A stretch of 64,000 nt of DNA. Origin: Membranipora membranacea (taxonomy: Eukaryota; Bryozoa; Gymnolaemata; Cheilostomatida; Membraniporidae). The DNA lies in NCBI GenBank assembly GCA_914767715.1, contig OU612065.1:36146001-36210000 (forward strand), given 5' to 3'. The position numbers were made by a program, and so were the translations under genes. How positions within the stretch are numbered: position 1 is the first letter of the stretch; the number at the start of each line of letters is the position of its first letter. Positions 1 through 13,100 of this stretch are shown piece after piece. The notes below the pieces were generated by a model. It had not been told where the DNA came from. It did no database searches and worked only from the letters and a program-made list of their open reading frames with translations.

Positions 1-340
1 CTTGTCCGGAATATAAGTAACAAAATTCATAAAAATTGTAAGCAGTATTTTCAATCCTATTACACACCAAAAATTCAGCATAACAAAGTAGGAAGCAGGT
101 TCTGTCTATTAACCTGGTTAAAACAGTAAAACCTTGTTTTTTGTTTTTTGTTTTATTTTTTTCTTTAGTTCTTTTTTATTATTTAATTTCTTTGCCGTGA
201 AACTCTTAGGATTACTTACAAATTTAGCAGGAGGAAACCAAATAATAGACACTTCAGATTATATATACTTGTAAACTTATATTTGTGTATAAGAGAGCAT
301 AAAACATCTTAACCTCACCTAGTTATTCTACTTGTTGCAG
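1..340 (+). other. Intron module ending in an LRR-exon splice acceptor
   Basis: This is intron sequence of the LRR array. Bases 1-100 match the stretch that follows other LRR exons (for example near 25430-25540). From about 206 it is the pre-exon module found before most LRR exons: a conserved block, a branch-point-like TCTTAACCTCAC, then a pyrimidine-rich TTGTTGCAG acceptor ending at 340. The exon that should follow is almost entirely missing (see 341-344). Confidence 0.6.
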
Positions 341-344
341 TATG
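341..344 (+). pseudogene. LRR exon reduced to its first 4 bases
   Basis: Directly after the intact acceptor ending at 340 only TATG of the LRR exon remains. The sequence then runs straight into the loop and right arm of the hairpin element seen complete at 5624-5757. An LRR exon has been lost through insertion plus deletion. Confidence 0.55.
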
Positions 345-1030
345 TATCAACCCGCTTGTTTTTTGGGGTGGTTGATACTGGGCATTGGCAAAATAAGGCA
401 TGTAAGTCCCAGGGGCCCATGGCTTAGCTAGTAGAGACTACCTGGAGTAAGTAGATTTTTTTAAATTCAGTATTGTGATCTACAGGCATCGACACACAGA
501 CATCAATTTATTCTATTAGTCATGTTGTGATCACATGATCTGTAGACCATAGAATAAAATCGGACAACTCTTATTCTATTCCGAATTCACAACTATTGCA
601 ATTTATTTTTGAGTTGTCCTCTTTTTCCAAATGGATTTACCCTGGCTGTCCCCCCTCCCCATCCACCCATCCCCAACAGCCTGCCAAGGCTTCCCTTTGT
701 GGATCAGAAAGATTATGGGAAAGTAATTTCTAACTCTTATTGGACTGGATTATTATATGTTAACAAAAATTAAATGTTTTAAATCTCCAGCATGTTCATA
801 ACGAGGGATCAGTTCTCAACTACAGTAGTGTATAAAACAGTATTTTAGTTCAGTAAAACCTCATTTGATGTAAATCATGTAATAATCTGTGGGCTGAACA
901 ATTTGTTTTGGTTATAACTAATTCTGATACCACCACAATATAGAAAACATAGCTTATATTCTGGACAGGTTCCCGGGAGATTATGACTTAAAAATCATCT
1001 ATCAATCATCATTCTATCTCCTTGTTACAG
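345..1030. repeat. Hairpin element with tail, copy 1 (left arm missing), plus intron
   Basis: Bases 345-840 are nearly identical to about 5675-6180. They consist of the hairpin loop and right arm, then a tail with a long interrupted C tract and a GATCAGTTCTCAACTACAG block. The later part (about 800-930) recurs at 11020-11160 and 15680-15820. From about 930 the sequence matches the pre-exon module of the second LRR exon class (before 12298 and 16955), ending with a TTGTTACAG acceptor. Confidence 0.6.
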
Positions 1031-1171
1031 TATGAGAACACTAACCAGTATAGAGGAAGTGAGCATATCCTGGAATAGGAATCTGAAATCCTTACCAGAC
1101 CGGATTGGAGAACTCACAAGTCTTACGAAGCTATATGTGTCTGGTTGTGACCTCACTCACCTACCTAACAG
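1031..1171 (+). CDS. LRR cassette exon (class B)
   Basis: A 141-nt exon, acceptor TTACAG, donor GTATGT, phase 2 at both ends, 47 residues making two LRRs. It starts S-MRTLTSIEEV and ends CDLTHLPNR. Variable residues at the predicted beta-strand surface are SISWNRN in repeat 1 and YVSGCD in repeat 2. It has the unusual DRIGE where most copies have DWIGE. Same acceptor type as 12298 and 16955. Confidence 0.75.
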
Positions 1172-4100
1172 GTATGTGAACACTATGATTCCATTATTCT
1201 CAATAATAGTTTTTACTTCAGTGTCTTTATTAGTGACTCTAAATGCAATTTTATATCACTGATCTTGTACTTTTAATACAATATTGGCTTCAATTAGCAT
1301 GCCTGAAACCCAGCAACAATATGATAATAGGATATGATATTAACTCATGACTTCTTGAGCGTGGAGAATTTTACAAATATACATTGATTAATGTTATATA
1401 GCTACATAATATTTGCAGTCTTCGTTTCTGCTGGGTAGTATTCATCAGTGGCAGCAGTTGATTTTTTTTTTAAATTTGGATATAAATTAAAAAGTCACGA
1501 ACATAACAGAAGCAACATTGTTGCAAATAAATAGTCTGGTTGCAGTGTACTTGAAAAATAACAAGCTTTATTAAATACACCCAAAATTGATTTGAGAAAC
1601 TAAGAGACACTTTGTGATCAAGATACACTGATATCATAAACTGGTAATATTCACAAGTCGAGAGAACTTAACAAATAAGTATTAAGTGTGCGATAGTGTC
1701 GCAACATATATCTCAATGATGTTAACCTCTTTTTGGCTGTTGTGCCTTGTAAGTATATCATTTGATCCCAGAGGTTTATCCCTGAAATTGTTTGTGATGC
1801 AGAATAGGCATAATAGTCATAGTCATAGTCATAATAGTCTGAACTCTGTCAACTTTAAGTATGAGCAAGGATTCAAACTGTTCCCACAGACAAGGTTTCC
1901 ATTTTCAATGCTGTATCTTAGTTTTAATCCATGAGAAATTCTGCTTCAGTTATAATGAGTAAGAAGCAACTTGTATGCCCACTTTTAAAAGACCCAGTGA
2001 GGGGGCTTGGGGATGCAAGTTAACATCTAGAGATTGAGTCCACCACATTTGAGAACATAGTTATTCACTTATAAGCCAGGCAAGGCAGTAGAATAATGTG
2101 TAGTCGATTTCATTGCTCAGAAATATCTATCCCCTTGAGTTAATCCTGCCAATCCATCGTAGGTTGCCGATGGTCTTATGCATAAATCTTCTTTCTGGTC
2201 GAAACTACCAGTTGTGTTGTTCTTTGGGACGGGTGTTAGCATAAATTAATTTTTTTGTGTGCTTTTACCCCAGTTGGAAACTATAACAAAAAAAATTATC
2301 CTTTAATAATCAATTGCACTCAGAAATGATGTTGGTGAAATATTCACCTCAAAATAGACTAAAAATGAATGCAGTCAACATCAATTAACACGGAACTTGA
2401 TGTATTAGATATAAATTTTTGTTCTACAAAATTTCCCAAAATTGATATTTCTTATAATTAAGATTACTTACAAATTTAGCAGTAGGAAACCAGATAATAT
2501 ACACATCGGATCATATATTATACTTATAATCTTATATTTGTGTATTAAAGAGCATTAACCATCTTATCCTCACCTATTTACTCTCCTTGTTGCAGTATGA
2601 GAACACCAACCAGTATACACTGTAAAAACTAAAGGTACTATAAGGGTACAAGAAAGGTACAATTTTATACAGGGTACATTATAGTGGCGTAGAGGGTACC
2701 TAGACGGTACATGCCATCTTGATAGGGGTACATATTAGAAGAAATGGTACAATCATGTACCTTCTTCTGGAATTGTACCAAGTAACCCTCTGAAAGGGTA
2801 CAAATATGGTCCATAAATGTGTTATAAAGGGTACAAGTTAGAAAAAGGTACAAAAATGGCCATGACGGTCCAGGAAAGGTACAACCGTGGTACACGTCTC
2901 ATGAGTACATTAATGGGACAAAAAAGGGTCAGGGGCTTGAAACTTGCAGGCAATCACTTTATATTGCTGCCCGATCATATTTAGTGCGCGATACATTGCT
3001 GTCAAACGAATGTTCATTTAGAATTAAAGGAAATTTTTGTGCACCGCTTGATAAGGAATTTTGGATACCTGTAATAAACGCTTTACGTAATAGTCACACT
3101 GGTAGACAACAGTCACAGTCAAGCATGATTTGTCATATTACTTATGAATAGGCTTTCCAGGACCTTTATGGCTCTATTAAAAAATCTAGCATTAAATTAC
3201 CAGTAGGTATTCGGTAGACTGTGTTTTCATCAGATAGTTTGAGATTTTTCTGTGAATATTTTGTTGTTCAGCAATGAATCAGTCAACATGATGGTTGGGT
3301 AGGACCGAAATATGACAAACATCCTCTGTCGAAGTAATTATATTGTAGGTTAACTGTAAGTGAGGAAGCAGATGAAGTGAATATATCTGGGAATAATGAT
3401 CTGATATCCTTACCAGACGGGATTGGAGAACTCACGAGTCTTAAGAAGCTAGATGTGTCTTTTTGTGGCCTCACTCACCTGCCTTACAGGTAAGTAATTA
3501 TTATGATTTCATTTTTCTCAATAATAATTCTTACATCAGTGTCTTCATCAGTGATAAAATGACTCTTCATGTGATTTTAGATCTGTCAAAGGTAGTTTTT
3601 ACTTCAGTGTCTTTATTAGTGATCAGATCACTCTAAATGTGATTTCAGATCTGTCAAAGGTAGTTTACAATATGTTTATAATATCATTTAAAACTTTGAT
3701 ACTGGTAGGTATAAAACTATGTAAGAACCTTAATATTTGGCATCCTGTATTTTCCGATAAAAGAGTTGCACTGGTTAAGAATATAAATATCAAAATTGAG
3801 AAAATTGTAAGCAGTATTTTCATTCCTATTACACACCAAAAATTTGGCATAAAAGAGTAGGAAGCAGTTTCTCTCTATTAACCTGGGTGAATCAGCGAAA
3901 CCTTGTCCTGATCTTTCACAATTAAAAGGAAACAGAGGAGGACTTTCGTCTTTTGATTCTTTTATTATTTAATTTCTATGCTGGTGAACATTTGCCTGAT
4001 CAGTTGTCTTCAGGACACCTACTTTTATCATATATTTGCTGTTTCTCTTTTTTTGTTTTGAAATCCTTTTTTTTTTCTGGCACTGAGTGAAAAACATTTC

Positions 4101-7100
4101 AAATTAGATGACTTTGGTTGCCAATAAAAGTATATATATCTCATCAGAAACCAATGAGATAACAGTGTCCTTGCCAAACAAAGCTTGTCAGTACAGGTTA
4201 GAGTTGATGTAAAATATAATTTGAATTTGTATGCCTGATTTTAAAAGACCCAGTGAGGCGGCTTGGGGGCAAGGGGTAACCTCTAGAGATTGAATCCACT
4301 TCATTTGGAAACACAGGTATTCACTTATAAGTCAGGCAAGGTAGTAGAGTAATGTGTAGTTGTGTGTTCATGTCATTGCTCGAGAAGTATCTATCCCCCC
4401 GAGTTAATGCTGCCAATCCAAGGGTGCGGATGTTCTTATGCTTAAATTTTCTTTCTGGTGGAAACTACCAGTTGTGTTGGTCTTTAGGACGGGGCGTTAG
4501 CATAAAATTATGTTTTTGTGTGCTTTTATTCCAGTTTGAAACTGTAACAACTGTTACAAAATAATTATCCTTTAATAATCAATTGCACTCAGAAATGATG
4601 GTGGTGAAATATTCACCACAAAATAGACAAAAAATGAACGCAGTCAACATCAAATAACTCGTAACTTAATGTATTAGATATGAATTATAATTTTTTTTAC
4701 AAAATTTCCCAAAATTGATACTTCTTATAATTGAGATTACTTACAAATTTAGCAGTAGGAAACCAGATAATATACACATCGGATCATATATACTTATAAA
4801 CTTACATTTGTGTATAAGGGAGCATAAACCATCTTAACCTCACTAAGTTATTCTCCCTGTTGCAGTATGAGAACACTTACCAGTATAGAGGAAGTGATTA
4901 TATCCTGGAATAGGAATCTGAAATACTTACCATACTGGATTGGAGAACTAACGAGTCTTAAGAAGATAGATGTGTCTAGATGTGGCCTCACTCACCTGCC
5001 TAACAGGTACATAAACATTATGATTTCATGATTCCCAATAATAATTCTTACATCAATGTCTTCATTAGTGATCAAATCACTCTAAATGTGATTTCAGATC
5101 TGACAAAAAGGTAGTTTACAATATGTTTATAATATCATTTAAAACTTTGATACTGGTAGGTATAAAACTATGTAAAAACCTTTCTGTCTTAATACTTGGC
5201 ATCCTGTATGAGTTTCCGATAAAAGAGTTGCACTGGTTCAGAATATGAGTATCATATTCTGATAAAATTGTAAGCAGTATTTTCATTCCTATAACACATT
5301 AAAAATTTGGCATAGGAAAAGTAGGAAGCAGTTTCTCTATATATCTCTGGGTAAAGCAGTATAACCTTGTCCTGAGCCTTCCATAGATATAATGAGTGTT
5401 CTAATGCCACTATAGGTCGCAGCTAAAATATGTACGTAAATTCTCATAATGCTCCACTAAACGAGATAAACCTGACAGTCCAACTCTAGAATTAAATGGT
5501 GTGGAAATAGATTGTTGTGACAATGTTAGATATTTGAGAGTACTTGATTCTTCCTTCTTATTCCTTGTGATTCCCTTATCATTTGGCATGTCATACTGTT
5601 TGAAAAACTACTTCTTTCTCACTCTTAGCTCATGGGCACCTGGGACTTACATGCCTTACTTTACCAATGTCCAGTATCAACCGCGTGTTTTTTGGGGTGG
5701 TTGATACTGGACATTGGCAAAATAAGGCATGTAAGTCCAAGGGGCCCATGGCTTAGCTAGTAGAGACTACCTGGAGTTAGTAGATTTTTTTAAATTCAGT
5801 ATTGTGATCTACAGGCATCGACACACAGACATCAATTTATTCTATTAGTCATGTTGTGATCACATGATCTGTAGACCATAGAATAAAATCGGACAACTCT
5901 TATTCTATTCCGAATTCACAACTATTGCAATTTATTTTTGAGTTGTCCTCTTTTTCCAAATGGATTTACCCTGGCTGTCCCCCCTCCCCATCCGTCCACC
6001 CCCAACAGCCTGCCAAGGCTTCCCTTTGTGGATCAGAAAGATTATAGGAGAGTAATTTCTAACTTTTATTGGACTGGATTATTACATTTTAACAATAATT
6101 AAATGTTTTAAATCTCCAGTATGTTCGTAACGGGGGATCAGTTCTCAACTACAGTAGTATATAAAACAGTATTTTAGTTCTAGTTCAGTGGCAGCCTACC
6201 AAAAATGTGTCTAGAAATGCAACTTCATTTACGAAATTGGATGGATAAATTCTAAGAGTAGATTCTAGTGTAGTTCTTTGAGGCGCAATGGTTATGATGT
6301 ACATTACACAAAGTTGCACCATAGGCAGCAAATTGCCAAAAATGCTGCCGAAAATGGCCAAAATTGCTGTTTTTTTGAGATTTCAAAGGCCTGTCTCGTG
6401 CTCACCTTATAAGTTGGGCTACTCAAACTCTGCAATCAGATTCATACATACCTTGGTCAGTTTTAGTAGGTATAATATCAGCATGATATCTCAAATATTG
6501 AGTGAATGACCAACCTTATAAAAAGTGACAAACTGAAAAACGCTGCCAACAAAAGGGAAAGTGATGAAAAAATGATGATATAGTTTCAAAACATCCAAAA
6601 TCTGAAAGAGCATGTCATAATTAGTGGATCTACAAGTTTACATGGGTCTGCCATCATAAATAGCCGAGATGTGGCCAACAACGGTTGCAATACCCCCATA
6701 TATCACCTGTATATAAACTATCGTTGAAACGACACTACTTTTTCAATTTTGCAGACGCCTCGAAAACTGACTTCAAATGTTCGTATTGATCTGATTTTTT
6801 CATGGTGGTTTTGTATTGACTCCATCAATGAGCAAAAAAAAATTTTTTCAGCATGACGCACCTTTCTGATGGTACTTGAAGGAGTTAACTTTTGCTTTAC
6901 ACGCTATATAACCTTATAAAGACGATTTTTATGATACTATAAAGGAAACCTAAGAATACGCGCTTTTTGAAAAACGACACACTCAGAGCATTACAAACTG
7001 GTGTTATGCGATGAGAGGGTCAATACACAGTCACCATAAAAAAATCAGATCAATGAACATTCGAAACCTGTTTTTTAGGCAGCAGCATGATTGAAAAAGT

Positions 7101-10100
7101 AGTTTCGCTTTAATGATAGTTATACACAGGTGATAAAAGGGGTATTGCAACCATTGTTGGCCACATCTCAGCTTTTTATAACAGCAGACCCATGTAAAGT
7201 TGTAGATCCACTAACTATGACATGATCTTTAAGATTTTTTGACTTTTTGAAACCATATCATCATTTTTTGATCACTTTCCCTTTTACCGGTCAGCGTTTT
7301 TGGCAATTAGCGGCCCATTGTGCAACTTAGTGTAAGGTACATTGTTACCATTGCGATCAGCGCAAAAAATCTGTACCAGAAACACCTGACAAACCTTATC
7401 CATCCAAAAGTGCAAATGGAAGTGACAAGATAGGCAGGGGCTGCCACCGGACTATAATGGCCTGCATTCATAAATTGTCCGAACTCTGTCATATTCAAAT
7501 ATGAGCATACTGTTCCCACAGAGCAGATTTCCAATTTCAATGTTGTATTTTGGTTTCAATCTGTGAGAAATTCTGCTGAACTGATGATGAGTCGGAAACA
7601 ACTTGTATGCCCACTTTTAAAAGACCCAGTGAGGCGGGGGTGCGGGATGACCTCTTAGAGATTGAATCCACTTAATTATGGAACATAGTTAGTCACTTAT
7701 AAGTCAGGCAAGGCAGTAGAGTAATGTGTAGTTGTGTGTTGATTTAATTGCTCGAGAAATATCTTTCCCCTTGAGTTAATCCTGCCAATCCGAGGGTGCG
7801 GATGATCATATGCTTAAATTTTCTTTCTGGGGGAAATTACCAGTTGTGTTGGTCTTGAGGACGGGGCGTTAGCATAAATTTATGTTTTTGTGTGCTTATA
7901 CCTCAGTTTGAAACTGTAACAAACTTTTACAAAATTAACCATAATTGATATTTCTTATAATTGAGATTACTTACAAATTTAGCAGGAGGAAACCAAATAA
8001 TAGACACATCGGATTATATATACTTATAAACTCATATTTGTGTATAAGAGAGCATAAAACATCTTAACCTCACCTAGTTATTCTCCTTGTTACAGTATGA
8101 GAGCACTAACCAGCATAGAGGAAATGGATATATCCCGGAATATGGAACTGAAATCCTTACCAGACTGGATTGGAGAACTCACCAGTCTTAAGAAGCTAGA
8201 TGTGTCTGAATGTGGCCTCACTCACCTGCCTGACAGGTATGTAAATATTATGATTTCATTTTTCTCAATAATAATTCTTACATCAGCGCCTTCATCAGTG
8301 ATAAAATGACTCTTCATGAGATTTTAGATCTGTCAAAGGTAGTTTACAACGTGTTTATAATATCATATCAGTTAAATATTTGATACTGGTAGGTATAAAA
8401 CGATATAAAATAATTTCTGTCTTAATATTTGGCATCCTGTATTTTCCGATAAAAGAGTTGCACTGGTTCAGAATATAGGTATCAAAATTGAGAAAATTGT
8501 AAGCAGTATTTTCATTCCTATGACACACCAAAAATTCGGCATAAAAAAGTAGGAAGCAGTTTCCCTCTATTGACCTGGGTAAATCAGTGAAACCTTATCC
8601 TGATCTTTCACAATTAAAAAGAAACGAAGGAAGAGGATTTTTGTCGTTTGATTTTTTTTATTATTTAATTTCTTTGCTGGTGAAAATTTGCCTGATCAGT
8701 TGTCTTCAGGACACCTACTTTTATCATATATTTGCTTGTTACCATATTATTCAAAGAATTTAGAAATTGTCAATTAGTTGGAAAGGGATTTTTTCTCTAT
8801 TACTATTACTATCAATTATTACTATCAATCATTCTATCATACTATCATTCTATCAATCATTACTATCATCAATCATTACTATCAATCATCTTGATTAATC
8901 TGGACACCTCAGTTTTTGGTACAGTTTTGTTGACATCAGGTGGCTGCTCCATTGTTACCATCTTGTTCCCTTTGGCATTTAAACTTGTGTCGTTCATTCT
9001 GTGACATGATCACAGAGCAACGATTTCATTAAACATTTAATCTTTCAGTGTGCGTGCTAATGCAATATCATCTCATCATCATCATCATCTCTTTACCGTT
9101 ACATTCGAGATCTAAAGTTCAGTTCAGTTCATTCAAAACTTTACTATTCAACCATATATTATCGACTTGACCAACATCATTGATAATATTATTTCCTTCC
9201 TGTTTCTCTTTTTTTGTTTTAAAATCTTTTTTTCTGGCACTGAGTGCAAAACATTTCGAATGAGATGACTTTGGTTGCCAATAAAAAGTAGATATATCTC
9301 ATCAGAAACCAATGAGACAACAGTGTCCTTACCAAACAAAGCTTGTCAATACAGGCTAGAGTTGATGTAAAACATAATTTGAATTTGTATGTCTGCTTTT
9401 AAAAGACCCAGTGAGGCGGCTTGGGGGCATGGGGTAACCTTTAGAGATTGAATCCACTTCATTTAGAAACATAGGTATTCACTTATGAGTCAGGCAAGGT
9501 AGTAGAGTAAAATGTAGTTGTGTGTTGATTTCATTGCTCGAGAAGTATCTATCCCCTTGAGTTAATCCTGCCAATCCGAGGGTGCGGATGGTCTTATGCT
9601 TAAATATTTTCTTTCTGGTGGAAACTACCAGTTGTGTTGGTCTTTGGGACGGGGCGTTAGCATAAATTTATGTTTTTGTGTGCTTTTACCCCAGTTTGAA
9701 ACTGTAACAACTGTTCCAAAAAAATTATCCTGTAATGATCAATTGCACTCAGAAATGATGATGGTGAAATATTCACCTCAAAGTAGACAAAATGAACGCA
9801 GTCAACATCAAATAACTCGTAACTTAATGTATTAGATATGAATTATAATTTACATTTTTTACAAAATTTCCCAAAATTGATACTTCTTATAATTGAGATG
9901 ACTTACAAATTTAGCAGTAGGAAACCAGATAATATAAACATCGGATCATATATACTTATAAGCTCGTATTTGTGTATAAGAGAGCATAAAACATCTTCAT
10001 CTCACCTAGATATTCTCCTTGTTGCAGTATGAGAACACTAACCAGTATGGAGGAAGTGAATTTACATGGGAATGAGAATCTGATACCCTTACCAGACTGG

Positions 10101-13100
10101 ATTGGAGTACTCACGAGTCTTAAGAAGCTAAATGTGTCTGATTGTGGCCTCACTCACCTGCCTGTCAGGTATGTAAATATTATGATTTAATTTTTCTCAA
10201 TAATAATTCTTACATCAGTGCCTTCATCTGTGATAAAATGACTCTTTATGTGATTTTAGATCTGTCAAAGGTAGTTTACAAGTTATGTTTATAATATCAT
10301 ATCAGTTAAAACTTTGATACTGGTAGGTATAAAATGATGTAAAAAAAAGTATGTCTTAATATTTGGTATCCTGTATGAGTTTCTGGTAAAAGGGTTGCAC
10401 TGGATCAGAATATGAGTATGAATATAGAGAAAATAGTAAGCAGTATTTTCACTCCTATGACACACCAAAAATTCGGCATAAAAAAGTAGGAAGCAGTTTC
10501 TCTCTATTAACCTGGGTAAATCAGTGAAACCTTATCCTGATCTTTCACAATTAAATGAAACGAAGGAAGAGGATTTTTGTCTTTTGATTTTTTTTTATTT
10601 AATTTCTTTGCTGGTGAACATTTGCCTGATCAGTTGTCTTCAGGACACCTACTTTTATCATATATTTGCTTGTTACCATATTATTCAAAGAATTTAGAAA
10701 TTGTCACTTAGTTATGAAAGGGATTTTTTCTCGTATATCTTTCAGTGTGCGTGCTAATGCAATACCCAGACAAATCTCCTAAACTCCTTGCACTGACTCC
10801 GATCAACGCAAACATCATCTCTTTACGTTACATTTGAGATCTAAAGAGAAGTTCAGTTCATTCGAAACGTTACTATTCAACCATATATTATCGACTTGAC
10901 CAACATCATTGATATTATTTCCTTTCCGTTTCTCTTTTTTTTTGTTTTAAAATTGTTTTTATCTGGCACTGAGTGCAAAACATTTCGAATGAGATGACTT
11001 ATAATGTTGCCAATAATGTTCATAACGAGGGTTCAGTTCTCAACTACAGTAGTGTATAAACAGGATTTTAGTTCAGTAAAACCTCATTTGATGTAGATCA
11101 TACAATAATCCGTGGGCTGAACAATTTTGTTTTGGTTTTAACTAATTCTTATTGGACAGCATTACAACTCTGATAAATTCGGAGATTATGACATTAGAGA
11201 ATCACAGGGGACTAGAGACATTACCTGATGGTATCGGAGGGGGGGGGGGGTGGACTCAAGGGTCTCAGAGAGTTATCTATAGTTGAGTGTCCTATCAGAC
11301 ACCTACCTGAGAGGTAATTATATACTGAATCACTCGAGACTATGATGACTGTATGTGGATATTCTTAGTTCAGATCGGCATACTTTTCTACACACAAATC
11401 CCTGACTTTGTAATCTGATAGAGGTTTATGTTGAGGCTGAGCAACATCCAGGTTAATAGAAGTTACCAATTGCTGTTCAAATACTGACTAGTCAAAATAA
11501 GTTGGAAGTATATTTAATTACAATATTGATTGCACTGATTGTTAGATTTTGGCAAAATTTTAAATCTAAGCTTATCTGGAAGATTTCAAGAATCAAAACT
11601 TGGTAATTTTTCAATCCCAGAAAAATCGAACATGCCTCTTCCGCACCCTCCCATGTGCCAAGCACTTGCTGCCCTAAATAACTGCCAAGTCGTCTAGAAC
11701 CCCAACAAAATCTAGTATATATCGACAAAAATAGTTATACAGGATTAGTGCATTTCACATCCATGACACAATAACCATATAAAACCAAGGAGTCCTTTCT
11801 CCTTTTCCCTATTACCCGCATTTCGTTGTCGAGCTTCCCTTCACTTAATCCTACTTTGCGAGTTCATTATGTTCAGACTGTGGAGCAACTAAAAACTAAT
11901 TGTGTCAATACTTGGATTTTAACAAGTAACCTGCTAAACATTAACTATTACTTTATATGGGCATTCATATTAATAATACTATTTTTAACCCTGTTTTTGC
12001 ATGCAAGGCAACTTCATTATTTTTAGCAGAGTACGTGTACCAGCAATCTTTTTCTCACAACTTTTACAGTTAGTGATAGATACCAATCAGTCAATAAAAA
12101 CTCCATGCTACAACCAGTTGTGGAATGAATAGATGAAGAATAAATAGTATTGAAAATAGAATATTAATTAATTTGATGAGGAGTGTTGATACCACCACAA
12201 TATAGCATAAACAAAGCCTTTATTCTGGACAGACAGGTTTCTTGGAGATTATGACTTAAAAACATCTATCAATCATCATTCTATCCCCTTGTTACAGTAT
12301 GAGAGCACTAACCAGCATAGAGGAAATGGATATATCCCGGAATATAGAACTGAAATCCTTACCAGACTGGATTGGAGAACTCAAGAGTCTTAAGAAGCTA
12401 GATGTGTCTCTGTGTGACCTCACTCACCTACCTAACAGGTATGTGAACACTATGAATCCATTATTCTCTATAAAACTTTTTACTTCAGTGTCTTTATTAG
12501 TGACTCTAAATGCAATTTTAGATCATTCATCTTGTACTTGGATTATCAAAGCCTCGCGCAATGGTAAAGCGCCAGGAATTGATGAGCTACCTGCAGAGTT
12601 TTTACGCTGTAACAGTAGCTCATGCGCAGCAGAACTCGAGACATTGTTCTCGGGTATATGGAGAGAAGAAGACATCCCACAAGACTGGAGGCGCGGCGTG
12701 ATCATCAAACTGCCCAAGAAAGGAGACCTGAGTAAGACAACAAATTGGAGGGGTATTACTCTACTACCGTATATCAGTAAAATATTTCTGAAGATTTTAC
12801 ATCACCGAATTGCCGGAGCCCTAGAGGAGAACAGAAGTCTAGATGAAGAGCAAGCAGGTTTTCGCAGCGGAAGAAGTTGTACAGACCACATATTTACACT
12901 GAGGAACATCATAGAACAGTGTGAAGAATGGAGGATGCCCCTGTACGTCAATTTTATTGATTTCAGGAAAGCTTTTGACAGCATTCATCGGGAGAGCATG
13001 TGGAAAGTGATGAAGTTTTATGGTATCCCTGATAAACTCATCACTCTGACACGGGCGTTCTACACCGGGTATGCGTGTAAAATGCAGGGCGGAGCAGAGG

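Larger units (their letters stand above)
5007..8095 (+). other. Long LRR intron carrying several insertions
   Basis: Apart from the LINE fragment (5395-5545), hairpin (5624-5757), hairpin tail (5758-6185) and palindrome (6186-7449), this is array intron sequence. Bases 7455-7960 are the 7600-type module with deletions. 7950-8095 is the class A pre-exon module. No gene seen. Confidence 0.5.
9205..12537. repeat. 3.3-kb tandem duplication, left copy
   Basis: Collinear with about 13880-17192 at an offset of about 4.66-4.68 kb and very similar throughout. It contains one class A, one poly-G and one class B LRR exon. The two copies are separated exactly by a truncated LINE (12538-13880). Confidence 0.65.

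Noticed and set aside
1686-1934. Short ORFs in LRR introns (also 7307-7540, 9596-9835, 24620-24871 and similar)
   Set aside because: They lie in repeated intron modules, and stop positions and frames differ between copies.
8799-8900. Possible regulatory repeat in the LRR intron
   Set aside because: Simple-sequence expansion present in only one of the related introns; nothing suggests function.
11492-12026. ORFs 11492-11728 (-) and 11826-12026 (+), duplicated at 16151 and 16485
   Set aside because: Conservation is fully explained by recent duplication of the whole intron; no family resemblance.
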